Part shown: piece after piece, positions 17,722 through 25,651 of the stretch
How positions within the stretch are numbered: the first letter of the stretch is position 1
Layout of the letters: each line of letters opens with the position of its first letter
From: Streptomyces sp. RKAG290
GTDB lineage: Bacteria > Actinomycetota > Actinomycetes > Streptomycetales > Streptomycetaceae
Reading direction: 5' to 3'
Assembly (NCBI RefSeq): GCF_023701695.1
Contig: NZ_JAJOZC010000001.1
Coordinates: 1,116,001-1,180,000 of the forward strand
Length of the DNA stretch: 64,000 bases
Notes under the pieces: generated by a model
Databases searched by the model: none
The model's input: the letters and a program-made list of their open reading frames with translations, nothing else
Told to the model about the DNA's origin: nothing
Program-made: the position numbers and the translations under genes

Positions 17722-20071
17722 GCCGTGGTTTCGGCGCGTCCGTGCGGCCCGTCGGCGGGGTACGGCTGCCCGCGCGGTACGGCAGCGGCCAGGGTGCGCC
17801 AGGGCCGGCGTAGCCCTGTTCGGCTGCCGCGTGCAGGGTCCAGTGCGGGTCGTACAGATGCGGGCGGGCCAGGGCGCAGAGGTCGGAACGTCCGGCCAGC
17901 AGGAGGGAATTGACGTCATCCCAGGAGGAGATGGCACCGACCGCGATGACGGGCACGCACAGGGTGTTGCGGATCCGGTCGGCGTACGGGGTCTGGTAGG
18001 AGCGCCCGTACTCGGGCCGTTCCCCGGGGACGACCTGGCCGGTGGAGACGTCGATGGCGTCGGCGCCGTGCGCGACGAACGCGCGGGCGATCTCGATGGC
18101 GTCCTCGGCCGTCGTGCCGCCCTCGGCCCAGTCCGTGGCGGAGATCCGGACGGTCATCGGCCGGTCGTCCGGCCACCGGTCGCGGACCGCGTCGAAGACC
18201 TCCAGCGGGAAGCGGAGCCGGTTCGACAGCGATCCGCCGTACCCGTCGGTGCGCTGGTTGGTGAGCGGGGAGAGGAAGCCGGAGAGCAGATAGCCGTGGG
18301 CGCAGTGGAGTTCCAGGAGGTCGAACCCGCAGGCGTCGGCGCGCCCGGCGGCGTCCGCGAACTGCTCGCGCACGGCGTCGAGGCCGGCCCGGTCCAAGGC
18401 GTGCGGGACCTGGTTGACGCCTTGCTCGTACGGGATCGGGGAGGCTGCCACGAGTGGCCAGTTGCCCTCGTCGAGCGGCTGGTCGATGCCGTCCCACATC
18501 AGTCGGGTGGAGCCCTTGCGGCCGGAGTGGCCGAGCTGGATGCCGATGGCGGTGCCGGGCGATCCGGTGTGCACGAAGTCGGTGATCCGCCTCCAGGCCT
18601 CGGCCTGCGCCGAGGTGTAGAGACCGGTGCAGCCGGGGGTGATGCGGCCCTCGGGGCTCACGCAGACCATTTCCGTCATGACGAGCCCGGCGCCGCCGAG
18701 CGCCCTGGCCCCGAGGTGGACGAGGTGGAAGTCAGCGGGGACACCGTCGGTGGCCGAGTACATGTCCATCGGTGAGACGACGACGCGGTTGCGCAGCTCC
18801 AGTCCGCGCAGCCGCAGCGGGGTGAACATCGGCGGGGTGCCGGGCGGGCAGCCGAACTCCTCCTCCACGGCCGCGGCGAAAGCGGTGTCGCGCAGTCGCA
18901 GGTTGTCGTGGGTGACGCGGCGGCTGCGGGTGAGGAGGTTGAACGCGAACTGGCGGGGCGGCTGGTCGACGTACGTACCCAGCTCCTCGAACCAGCGCAG
19001 GCTGGCGGCGGCGGCCCGCTGGGTGGATTCGACGACGGGGCGGCGCTCGTGCTCGTACGCGGCGAGGGCGGCTGCCAGGTCCGGCTGCTCCTCGATGCAG
19101 GCGGCGAGCGCGAGGGCGTCCTCGACGGCGAGTTTGGTGCCGGAGCCGATGGAGAAGTGCGCGGTGTGGGCGGCGTCGCCGATGAGGACCGTGTTGCCGT
19201 GCGACCAGTGGGCGTTGACGACGGTACTGAAGGTGAGCCAGGAGGAGTTGTTGGAGCGCAGCGGCCGGTTGCCGAGCGCGCCGGCGAAGATCTTGGCGCA
19301 GTGCCGGGTCGACTCGTCCGCGTCGCAGGTGTCGAAGCCGGCCGCCCGCCAGACCTCTTCGCGCATCTCCACGATGACGGTCGAGGCGCCGGTCCCGTCC
19401 GGCGGCCCGAGTGGCCCCGCCGGGCGGGAGAACGGGTAGGCGTGCAGCTGCATCACGCCGTACGCGGTCTCGGCGGTCTCGAAGCGGAAGGCGTCCAGGG
19501 CGAAGTCGGCGGCGAGCCAGATGTAGCGGCAGCGGTGGGTGGTGAGGCGGGGTCCGAAGCTGTCCGCGTGGGCGGTGCGGGTGGGGCTGTGCACGCCGTC
19601 GGCGGCGATCACCAGGTCGTGGGAGGCGGCGAGTTCGGCGGCGGGCGGTGCCTCCTCACGGAAGCGGAGCCGTACCCCGAGCGAGGCGCAGCGCTCGTGC
19701 AGGATCTCCAGCAGCCGGCGGCGGCCGAGCGCCGCGAAGCCGTGGCCGCCGGAGGTCTGGGTGTGGCCGCGGTGGACGATGTCGATGTCGTCCCACCGGA
19801 CGAACTCCTGCTGGAGTGCGCGGTGGACCGTGGGGTCGGCGTGCTCGATGCCGCCGAGGGTCTCGTCGGAGAGCACGACGCCGAAGCCGAAGGTGTCGTC
19901 GGGGGCGTTGCGCTCCCAGAGGGTGATCTCGCGCTCCGGCCCCAGCCGCTTGAGCAGCGCCGCGGCGTACAGCCCGCCGGGGCCGCCGCCGATGACCGCG
20001 ATGCGGCGCAGGGCGGGCTTGGTGAGGCCGGGGTGCGGGTCCTCGGTGTGCGGGTTCCCGGGGGCCGTCAT
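17708..20071 (-). CDS. Bifunctional aryl-CoA monooxygenase/oxidoreductase (salicylyl-CoA 5-hydroxylase / 2-aminobenzoyl-CoA monooxygenase-reductase type)
   Basis: A 787-residue fusion. The N-terminal 400 residues are a FAD monooxygenase (RRIAVIGGGPGGLYAAALLKRLG, and GDAAHTAHFSIGSGTKLAVEDA). From about 410 there is an Old Yellow Enzyme-type FMN domain (FTPLRLRGLELRNRVVVSPM, LLELHCAHGYLLSGFLSPLTN, NQRTDGYGGSLSNRLRFPLE, ARPHLYDPHWT). This architecture is that of 2-aminobenzoyl-CoA monooxygenase/reductase, which hydroxylates and then hydride-reduces the ring of an aryl-CoA; the first domain alone resembles salicylyl-CoA 5-hydroxylase. It starts 4 bases after the enoyl-CoA hydratase stop, so the two are coupled. 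The substrate, anthraniloyl- or salicylyl-CoA, is not decided by sequence alone. Confidence 0.88.
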   Translation of the reverse strand: MTAPGNPHTEDPHPGLTKPALRRIAVIGGGPGGLYAAALLKRLGPEREITLWERNAPDDTFGFGVVLSDETLGGIEHADPTVHRALQQEFVRWDDIDIVHRGHTQTSGGHGFAALGRRRLLEILHERCASLGVRLRFREEAPPAAELAASHDLVIAADGVHSPTRTAHADSFGPRLTTHRCRYIWLAADFALDAFRFETAETAYGVMQLHAYPFSRPAGPLGPPDGTGASTVIVEMREEVWRAAGFDTCDADESTRHCAKIFAGALGNRPLRSNNSSWLTFSTVVNAHWSHGNTVLIGDAAHTAHFSIGSGTKLAVEDALALAACIEEQPDLAAALAAYEHERRPVVESTQRAAAASLRWFEELGTYVDQPPRQFAFNLLTRSRRVTHDNLRLRDTAFAAAVEEEFGCPPGTPPMFTPLRLRGLELRNRVVVSPMDMYSATDGVPADFHLVHLGARALGGAGLVMTEMVCVSPEGRITPGCTGLYTSAQAEAWRRITDFVHTGSPGTAIGIQLGHSGRKGSTRLMWDGIDQPLDEGNWPLVAASPIPYEQGVNQVPHALDRAGLDAVREQFADAAGRADACGFDLLELHCAHGYLLSGFLSPLTNQRTDGYGGSLSNRLRFPLEVFDAVRDRWPDDRPMTVRISATDWAEGGTTAEDAIEIARAFVAHGADAIDVSTGQVVPGERPEYGRSYQTPYADRIRNTLCVPVIAVGAISSWDDVNSLLLAGRSDLCALARPHLYDPHWTLHAAAEQGYAGPGAPWPLPYRAGSRTPPTGRTDAPKPRLTLG

Positions 20072-20075
20072 CGCG

Positions 20076-20903
20076 CTACCGGCCCTGCCACTTCGGCGGC
20101 CGCTTCTCGGTGAAGGCAGCGTGGAACTCGGCGTAGTCCTCGCCGTGCATCAGCAGGGCCTGCGTGGCGGCGTCGAGCTCCACGGCGGCGGCCAGCGGCA
20201 TGTCGAGTTCGGCGGTGAGCAGCGCCTTGGTCTGGGCGAGGGCGAGCGCGGGGCCGTCGGCGAGGCGGCGGGCGAGCTCCGCGGCCCGCTCGTCGGCCCG
20301 GCCCTCGTCGGCCAGCTCGCTGATCAGCCCGATGCGCTCGGCCTCGGGCGCGCGGACGGGTTCGCCGAGCATCAGCAGCCGGGTGGCGTGCCCGAGACCC
20401 ACCACCCGTGGCAGCAGGTAGGCGGCGCCCATGTCACCGCCGGAGAGTCCGACCCGGGTGAAGAGGAACGCGAACCGGGCCGACGGGTCGGCGACCCGGA
20501 AGTCCGCCGCCAGTGCGAGGACGGCGCCCGCTCCCGCGGCGACGCCGTGCACGGCGGCGACGACCGGGAAGGGGCATTCGCGCAGGGCCCGCACGACCTG
20601 GCCGGTCATCCGGTTGAAGTCCAGCAGCTGGGCGGTGTCCATCGCGAGGGTGGCGCCGATGATCTCGTCCACATCGCCGCCGGAGCAGAACCCGCGCCCC
20701 TCACCGGCCAGCACCAGGGCCCGCACGGAGCGCTCACGGGACAGCTCGGCCAGGAGGTCGCGCAGATCCGCGTAGGCGCCGAAGGTGAGCGCGTTGAGTT
20801 TCTCGGGGCGGGCGAGCGTGACGGTGGCGACACCGTCCTGCGTCGTGACCCGGAGGTGGCGCCAGTTCTCCGTACGTGGTGCGGAGCTGGGAAACGGACT
20901 CAT
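20076..20903 (-). CDS. Enoyl-CoA hydratase/isomerase family protein
   Basis: A 275-residue crotonase-fold enzyme: VATVTLARPEKLNALTF, the oxyanion region GEGRGFCSGGDVDEIIG, VVAAVHGVAAGAGAVLALAADFRVADPSARFAFLFTRVGLSGGDMGAAYLLPRVVG, and the terminal FTEKRPPKWQGR. The position before the bifunctional oxygenase and the hydratase fold suggest hydration of an alicyclic enoyl-CoA in the same pathway. It is the first gene of a two-gene leftward operon. AGGGGA lies about 9 bases before the ATG. Confidence 0.88.
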   Translation of the reverse strand: MSPFPSSAPRTENWRHLRVTTQDGVATVTLARPEKLNALTFGAYADLRDLLAELSRERSVRALVLAGEGRGFCSGGDVDEIIGATLAMDTAQLLDFNRMTGQVVRALRECPFPVVAAVHGVAAGAGAVLALAADFRVADPSARFAFLFTRVGLSGGDMGAAYLLPRVVGLGHATRLLMLGEPVRAPEAERIGLISELADEGRADERAAELARRLADGPALALAQTKALLTAELDMPLAAAVELDAATQALLMHGEDYAEFHAAFTEKRPPKWQGR

Positions 20904-20938
20904 GGAGGGTGATCCCCTTCAGCCGTCGGGCTGCTGCG

Positions 20939-20980
20939 TGCTCCGAATTTATCACTCGCGCGTGACTTCCGTCAGGAGAA
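20939..20980 (-). promoter_or_regulatory. Promoter with overlapping operators of the enoyl-CoA hydratase operon
   Basis: On the minus strand CTGACG, a 17-base spacer and ATAAAT form a plausible -35/-10 pair. Two dyads overlap it: TGAC-TTCC-GTCA at 20963-20974 (11 of 12 bases as at 13909-13920) and the imperfect palindrome TCACTCGCGCGTGA at 20952-20965. This is the arrangement of a repressor site; PaaX-type control is inferred. Confidence 0.5.
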
Positions 20981-21126
20981 CGCGATAAGCGGAGCGTGAG
21001 GCCGTAGTGACGAACGTCCCCTTCGTGCCGGTCGACAGCCCCTTGCCCGTGTCGTGTGGCTTCGTATGGTTGAAGGCAAGAAGTAATGAACCCCGAACTT
21101 CTTGGCCTCTCGAACGGAAACCCACC

Positions 21127-21563
21127 GTGCCGCCCGATGTCCCCGCTCCCGCCTCCTGGCGAGTCGCACTGCCGCACTCGGCTGCGGCCGTGCCGATCGC
21201 CCGCGCCCTGATCCGTACGGCGCTGGCGGACATCGACGACGCCCCGGCCGACAGCGACACCGCCGAACTGCTCACCGCCGAGCTCGTGGCCAACGCGGTG
21301 GAGCACACTCCCGGTGACGAGCCCATCGAGCTGGTGGTGGAGCTGCTGCCGACCGGCTGCCAGGTCGAGGTGCACGACCGCGATCCCGCCCCGCCGGGCG
21401 ATCTCTCCCGCCCCGGGCCGGGCAGCGAGCCGGACCCCTGGCAGGAGCACGGCCGCGGGCTGCTGCTGATCCGCACCCTCAGCTCGTCCTGCGGTCACCG
21501 CACGACGGAGCACGGCAAGGCGGTGTGGTTCACCCTGCCGTCGCCCGCGCCCCCGCGGACTGA
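21127..21563 (+). CDS. ATP-binding (HATPase) regulatory protein, anti-sigma-like; 3' end uncertain
   Basis: A single-domain GHKL ATPase of the SpoIIAB/RsbW-like kind found in many copies in Streptomyces: ARALIRTALADIDD, then the N box TAELLTAELVANAVEHTPG, VEVHDRDPAPP, and the G box EHGRGLLLIRTLSSSCGHR. GTG at 21127 is favoured; GTG at 21007 would add 40 non-conserved residues. As read, the frame runs on to 21696, 122 bases into the opposing permease, with an Arg/Pro-rich tail. One more C in the run at 21550-21554 would give a stop at 21561-21563 and a normal 145-residue protein. Confidence 0.72.
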
Positions 21564-21578
21564 CCGGACGTCGGTCAG
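21560..21578. terminator. Short perfect hairpin between convergent genes
   Basis: CTGACCG (21560-21566), a five-base loop, then CGGTCAG (21572-21578). It sits exactly where the ATP-binding protein and permease genes converge and overlaps the permease stop. Confidence 0.5.
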
Positions 21579-23002
21579 CCGGCGGTCGGGCCCGCCAGCC
21601 GCGACCGGCTGCGGCCGTAGCAGGCGTACACCACCGCGCCGACCGCCAGGAACACCGCGAACTGCACCCAGGTCGCCCAGCCGGTCCCGTACATGAGGTA
21701 GACGCAGAAGCCGACGCCGAGCAGCGGGCTGAACGGGTAGAGCGGAACCCGGAAGGAGCCCTTCACCTCGGGGTTGCGGCGGCGCAGCACGATCACGGCG
21801 ATGTTGACCGCGACCATGGTGGCGAGTGTCCCGATGGTCGTCAGGTTGACCACCACGTCGAGCGACGAGAAGGCCGCGGGTACGGCGAAGACGGCGGCCA
21901 CGATCCAGGTGTTGGCGACCGGCGTCGAGGTCCGCGGCGAGATCCGCTCGAAGACCCGCGGGATCAGGCCGTCGCGCGACATGGACATGAGAATGCGGGT
22001 CTGCCCGTACATCACCGCGAGGACGACCGAGGCGATGGCGACGACCGCCCCGAAGGCGATGATCCCGCCGCCGACCGTCGAGTCGGTGACCTGGTTGACG
22101 ATCAGCGAGAGCGCGGCCGGCTTGTCGGAGACCGCGTCCGGGCCCAGGGCGCCGATGGCGGCGAGTGCCACCGCGCAGTAGAGCAGGGTGACCAGCCCGA
22201 TGCAGATCATGATCGCCAGCGGGATGTTCCGCCGGGGGTTCTTGACCTCCTCGCCCGCGGTGGTGATGGCGTCGAACCCGATGTACGAGAAGAACGCCAG
22301 CGACGCCCCCGCGGTGACACCGCCCGCGCCGTGGGCCGCGAACGGGGTCAGGTTGCCGTGCTCGAAGGCGGTGAAGGCGATCACGCAGAACATGATCAGG
22401 ATGGTGATCTTGAGGATGGCCATCGCGGCCGTGGCCCCCGCGCTCTCCCGGATGCCGCGCACCAGCAGGGTGGCGGCCATCATGACCACGATGACCGCGG
22501 GGAGGTTGATCACGCCGCCGTCACCGGGTCCCGAGGAGACCGCAGCGGGCAGCTGCCAGCCGAAGATGCTGTTGAGCAGCTCGTTGACGTACTGGCTCCA
22601 GCCCACCGCCACGGCGGACACCGACACGCCGTACTCCAGGAGCAGGCACCAGCCGACGAGGAAGGCGACGCGTTCGCCGAGAGTGGCGTAGGCGAAGGAG
22701 TACGAGCTGCCGGAGACCGGGACCGCGCTGCCCAGCTCGGCGAACGAGAAGGCGGTGAAGATGCAGGTGACCGCGGCCAGCACGAAGGAGAGCACGACAG
22801 CGGGTCCGGCCTCGGCGACGCTGTCCGAGAGGCCGACGAAGATGCCGGTGCCCACGACGGCGCCGACTCCGAAGCACACCAGCTGGAAGAGCCCCATGGT
22901 GCGCTTGAGGCCGTGCCCCTCCAGGTCGGCGCCCGACTCGGCGATCAGCTGGTGGGGGTCCTTGACGCGGTGCGGCGGGCCGGGCAGGCGCAGGGGGCTC
23001 AC
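21575..23002 (-). CDS. APC superfamily amino acid permease (cationic amino acid transporter type)
   Basis: A 475-residue polytopic protein with about 12 helices: KRTMGLFQLVCFGVGAVVGTGIFVGLSDSV (the substrate-binding GxGIF motif), TAFSFAELGSAVPVSGSSYSFAYATLGE, and FFSYIGFDAITTAGEEVKNPRRNIPLAI. This pattern is that of CAT-type arginine/ornithine transporters. The GTG at 23002 places a 35-residue cytoplasmic start before helix 1; an upstream ATG would add unlikely sequence. It follows argF and arcA in the same direction, consistent with arginine uptake or arginine/ornithine exchange. Confidence 0.87.
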   Translation of the reverse strand: MSPLRLPGPPHRVKDPHQLIAESGADLEGHGLKRTMGLFQLVCFGVGAVVGTGIFVGLSDSVAEAGPAVVLSFVLAAVTCIFTAFSFAELGSAVPVSGSSYSFAYATLGERVAFLVGWCLLLEYGVSVSAVAVGWSQYVNELLNSIFGWQLPAAVSSGPGDGGVINLPAVIVVMMAATLLVRGIRESAGATAAMAILKITILIMFCVIAFTAFEHGNLTPFAAHGAGGVTAGASLAFFSYIGFDAITTAGEEVKNPRRNIPLAIMICIGLVTLLYCAVALAAIGALGPDAVSDKPAALSLIVNQVTDSTVGGGIIAFGAVVAIASVVLAVMYGQTRILMSMSRDGLIPRVFERISPRTSTPVANTWIVAAVFAVPAAFSSLDVVVNLTTIGTLATMVAVNIAVIVLRRRNPEVKGSFRVPLYPFSPLLGVGFCVYLMYGTGWATWVQFAVFLAVGAVVYACYGRSRSRLAGPTAG

Positions 23003-23075
23003 GGCGTTGATCTCATCTCTGGTGGCACGTGGGGGGACTGTGCACCCCGGAGGCGTGGGGGCCGGGGGCGCACAC

Positions 23076-23109
23076 GAAAATGGGGTTCGAGCGTGCGAGC
23101 CCGAACCCC
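23076..23109 (-). terminator. Probable intrinsic terminator after ornithine carbamoyltransferase gene
   Basis: GGGGTTCG (23082-23089) and CGAACCCC (23102-23109) form an 8-bp stem with a 12-base loop. On the minus strand ATTTTC follows directly, an unusually clear T run for this genome. It lies about 75 bases past the argF stop. Confidence 0.55.
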
Positions 23110-23140
23110 ACCAACGAGGACCATAATAGGCACCCGTGCG

Positions 23141-23170
23141 CATGTTCACCCAATTGGGCGTATGAACATG
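23141..23170. promoter_or_regulatory. Nested palindrome upstream of the permease gene
   Basis: CATGTTCA (23141-23148) and TGAACATG (23163-23170) flank the perfect 10-bp palindrome CCCAATTGGG (23149-23158). It is AT-rich for this genome and lacks a terminator T tract, so it reads as an operator, probably for the leftward permease gene. Confidence 0.45.
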
Positions 23171-23183
23171 TGGTACGACCGTG

Positions 23184-24188
23184 TCAGCGCCCGCCCAGCG
23201 TGGCCACCAGGACGGCCTTGATCGTGTGCATCCGGTTCTCCGCCTCGTCGAAGACGAGGGAGTGCTCGGACTCGAAGACCTCGTCGCTGACCTCCAGCTC
23301 GGTCAGACCGTGCCGGGCGTGGATCTCCCGCCCCACCTTGGTCCCGAGGTCGTGGTAGGCGGGCAGGCAGTGCAGGAACTTCACGTCGGCGTTCCCGCTG
23401 GCCCGCAGGACGTCCATGGTGACGGCGTACGGCGCGAGGAGGGGGATGCGCTCGTCCCAGACCTCCTTGGGCTCACCCATCGAGACCCAGACGTCGGTGG
23501 CGACGAAGTCGGCGCCGCGCACCCCCTCGGCGACGTCCTCGGTCAGCGTGACGGCCGCCCCGCTGACCTCGGCGAGCTTGTGGGCCTGCGCGACGACCTC
23601 GTCGGCGGGCCAGTAGACCTTCGGCGCGACGATCCGCACGTCCATGCCCAGCAGGGCTCCGGTGACCAGGTAGGAGTTGCCCATGTTGAACCGGGCGTCA
23701 CCGAGGTAGGCGAAGGTGATCCGCTCCAGCGGCTTCTCGCTGTGCTCGGTCATCGTGAGGAAGTCGGCGAGCATCTGGGTGGGGTGCCAGTCGTCGGTGA
23801 GTCCGTTGAAGACCGGCACTCCGGCGTACGCCGCCAGCGCCTCGACGGACTCCTGACTGTCACCGCGGTACTCGATCCCGTCAAACATCCGGCCGAGGAC
23901 CCGGGCGGTGTCCCGCACGGACTCCTTGTGCCCCATCTGGGACCCGGTGGGGTCGAGGTACGTCGTGGACGCACCCTGGTCGGCGGCGGCCACCTCGAAG
24001 GCGCACCGGGTCCGGGTCGAGGTCTTCTCGAAGATCAGTGCGATGTTCCGGCCACGCAGCCGCTGCACCTCGGCCCCCGCCTTCTTCGCCGCCTTGAGCT
24101 CGGCAGCCAGGTCGATCAGGCCGCGGAACTCCTCGGCCGTGAAGTCCAGCTCCTTGATGAAGTGGCGGCCTGCGAGGTCTATGGCCAT
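23184..24188 (-). CDS. argF: Ornithine carbamoyltransferase (catabolic context)
   Basis: A 334-residue enzyme with carbamoyl-phosphate motif STRTR (57-61), [12 protein letters not shown] and the ornithine motif [10 protein letters not shown] near 270. It interconverts citrulline + phosphate with ornithine + carbamoyl phosphate. The neighbouring arginine deiminase and amino-acid permease point to the catabolic (ArcB) direction, although no carbamate kinase gene is nearby and the S. coelicolor counterpart in the same arrangement carries the name argF. GGAG sits 8 bases before the ATG. It is 129 bases after arcA. Confidence 0.93.
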   Translation of the reverse strand: MAIDLAGRHFIKELDFTAEEFRGLIDLAAELKAAKKAGAEVQRLRGRNIALIFEKTSTRTRCAFEVAAADQGASTTYLDPTGSQMGHKESVRDTARVLGRMFDGIEYRGDSQESVEALAAYAGVPVFNGLTDDWHPTQMLADFLTMTEHSEKPLERITFAYLGDARFNMGNSYLVTGALLGMDVRIVAPKVYWPADEVVAQAHKLAEVSGAAVTLTEDVAEGVRGADFVATDVWVSMGEPKEVWDERIPLLAPYAVTMDVLRASGNADVKFLHCLPAYHDLGTKVGREIHARHGLTELEVSDEVFESEHSLVFDEAENRMHTIKAVLVATLGGR

Positions 24189-24239
24189 GGTGACTGCTCC
24201 TGGGTCGGGCGGGGGGACGCATGCGGAAGTCCTGGAAGT

Positions 24240-24269
24240 CTATACGACGCTATGCATCGCTATACAGGG
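24240..24269. promoter_or_regulatory. Three 10-bp repeats between arcA and argF, possible ArgR region
   Basis: CTATACGACG, CTATGCATCG and CTATACAGGG follow one another at one helical turn. The centre holds the palindrome ATGCAT, and TGCAT half-sites are a feature of Streptomyces ArgR boxes. It sits about 50 bases upstream of argF, where an arginine-responsive operator would be expected. The assignment is inference. Confidence 0.4.
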
Positions 24270-24317
24270 TGCTTCCCATAGTTCCGCCACTCCCCCGAGG
24301 GGGCGCGCCCCGTCCGG

Positions 24318-25550
24318 TCACACCGGGTCCCGGACCACCGGACAGCTCATGCAGCGGGGCCCGCCGCGCCCCCGGCCCAGTTCGCTGCCGCGGATCTCGA
24401 TGACCTCGATGCCCTCTTTGCGCAGGTGGGTGTTGGTGGTGGCGTTGCGCTCGTAGGCCACCACGACTCCCGGTTCGACGGCCAGGACGTTGCAGCCGTC
24501 GTCCCACTGCTCGCGCTCGGCGGCGTGCACGTCCTGGGTGGCGGTGAGGACCCGGATCGAGTCCAGACCCAGCGCCTCCGCGATGGCCCGGTGCATGTGC
24601 TCCGGCGGATGGTCGGTGACCTTGAGGTCTCGCGGGCCGTCCCCGGGCTCGATGGTGTACGAGCGGAGCATGCCCAGGCCCGCGTACTTGGTGAAGGTGT
24701 CCCCGTCGACCATCGTCATCACCGTGTCTAGGTGCATGAACGCCCGGCTCTTGGGCATGTCGAGCGCCACGATCGTGTGCGCGGACCCGGCGTCGAAGAG
24801 TCCGCGGGCCAGCATCTCCACCGCCTGCGGGGTGGTGCGCTCGCTCATCCCGATGAGGACGGCGCCCCTGCCGATCACCAGGACGTCGCCGCCCTCGATG
24901 GTGGAGGGGTAGTCGTCCTGGCCCTCCGACCAGTGGTGGAAGACGCCCGCCTCGGGGCCGGTGAAGAGGGGGTGGTGCCGGTAGATCGCCTCGAAGTGAA
25001 CGGTCTCGCGCTGCCGGGCCGGCCAGCGCATGGCGTTGATGGAGACCCCGTCGTAGATCCAGGCCGAGGTGTCGCGGGTGAAGAGGTGGTTGGGCAGCGG
25101 CCCGAGCAGGAAGTCGTCCAGGTCCATGACGTGGAAGCGGACCGAGGTCGGCTCGTTGTGCCGCTCCAGGAACTCCCGTTTGGTCATCCCGCCGACCAGC
25201 GCCTCGCAGAGTTCGGTGGTGGAGAGTTCCTCGAAGGCGGCCCGCAGATGCTCGGTGGCGAGCGGGCCGTACTCCTTCTCCTCGAAGACCCGGTCCAGCA
25301 CGAGCCGCCGGGCCACCGGGATCTCCAGGGACTCGCGGAGCAGATCGCCGAAGAGGTGCACCTCCACACCGCGGTCGCGCAGCACGTCCGCGAAGCCGTC
25401 GTGCTCCTGGCGGGCCCGGCGCACCCAGAGCACGTCGTCGAAGAGCAACGCGTCCTTGTTGCTCGGGGTGAGGCGTTTCAGTTCCAGATCGGGGCGGTGC
25501 AGGATGACGCGGCGCAGCCGCCCGGCCTCGGAGTCGACATGGAATCCCAT
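24318..25550 (-). CDS. arcA: Arginine deiminase
   Basis: A 410-residue enzyme converting arginine to citrulline + NH3. Family motifs: [82 protein letters not shown], and the terminal [12 protein letters not shown] holding the nucleophilic Cys near 403. The ATG at 25550 was chosen because GAGGA lies shortly upstream and the homologous region begins [10 protein letters not shown]. It is the first gene of arcA-argF-permease, an arginine deiminase pathway without a local arcC. Confidence 0.94.
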   Translation of the reverse strand: MGFHVDSEAGRLRRVILHRPDLELKRLTPSNKDALLFDDVLWVRRARQEHDGFADVLRDRGVEVHLFGDLLRESLEIPVARRLVLDRVFEEKEYGPLATEHLRAAFEELSTTELCEALVGGMTKREFLERHNEPTSVRFHVMDLDDFLLGPLPNHLFTRDTSAWIYDGVSINAMRWPARQRETVHFEAIYRHHPLFTGPEAGVFHHWSEGQDDYPSTIEGGDVLVIGRGAVLIGMSERTTPQAVEMLARGLFDAGSAHTIVALDMPKSRAFMHLDTVMTMVDGDTFTKYAGLGMLRSYTIEPGDGPRDLKVTDHPPEHMHRAIAEALGLDSIRVLTATQDVHAAEREQWDDGCNVLAVEPGVVVAYERNATTNTHLRKEGIEVIEIRGSELGRGRGGPRCMSCPVVRDPV

Positions 25551-25608
25551 GCCCACATCCTCACCGCGTGGAGCACCGTTCACCCGGCGAATCGCCAGCC
25601 GGTTCTGC

Positions 25609-25644
25609 CGGCGGCCCGGGACCCGCCCCGGTCCCGGGCCGCCG
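25609..25644. terminator. Strong hairpin terminator after pnkp
   Basis: CGGCGGCCCGGGACC (25609-25623) and GGTCCCGGGCCGCCG (25630-25644) are a perfect 15-bp inverted repeat with a 6-base loop. It starts 7 bases past the pnkp stop and separates the RNA-repair genes from arcA. Confidence 0.75.
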
Positions 25645-25651
25645 AAGGCCC

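Noticed and set aside
23082..23114. GGTTCGA...CCACCA stretch resembling a tRNA T-arm and 3' end
   Set aside because: No D-arm, anticodon arm or acceptor pairing can be formed around it; a terminator hairpin explains it better.
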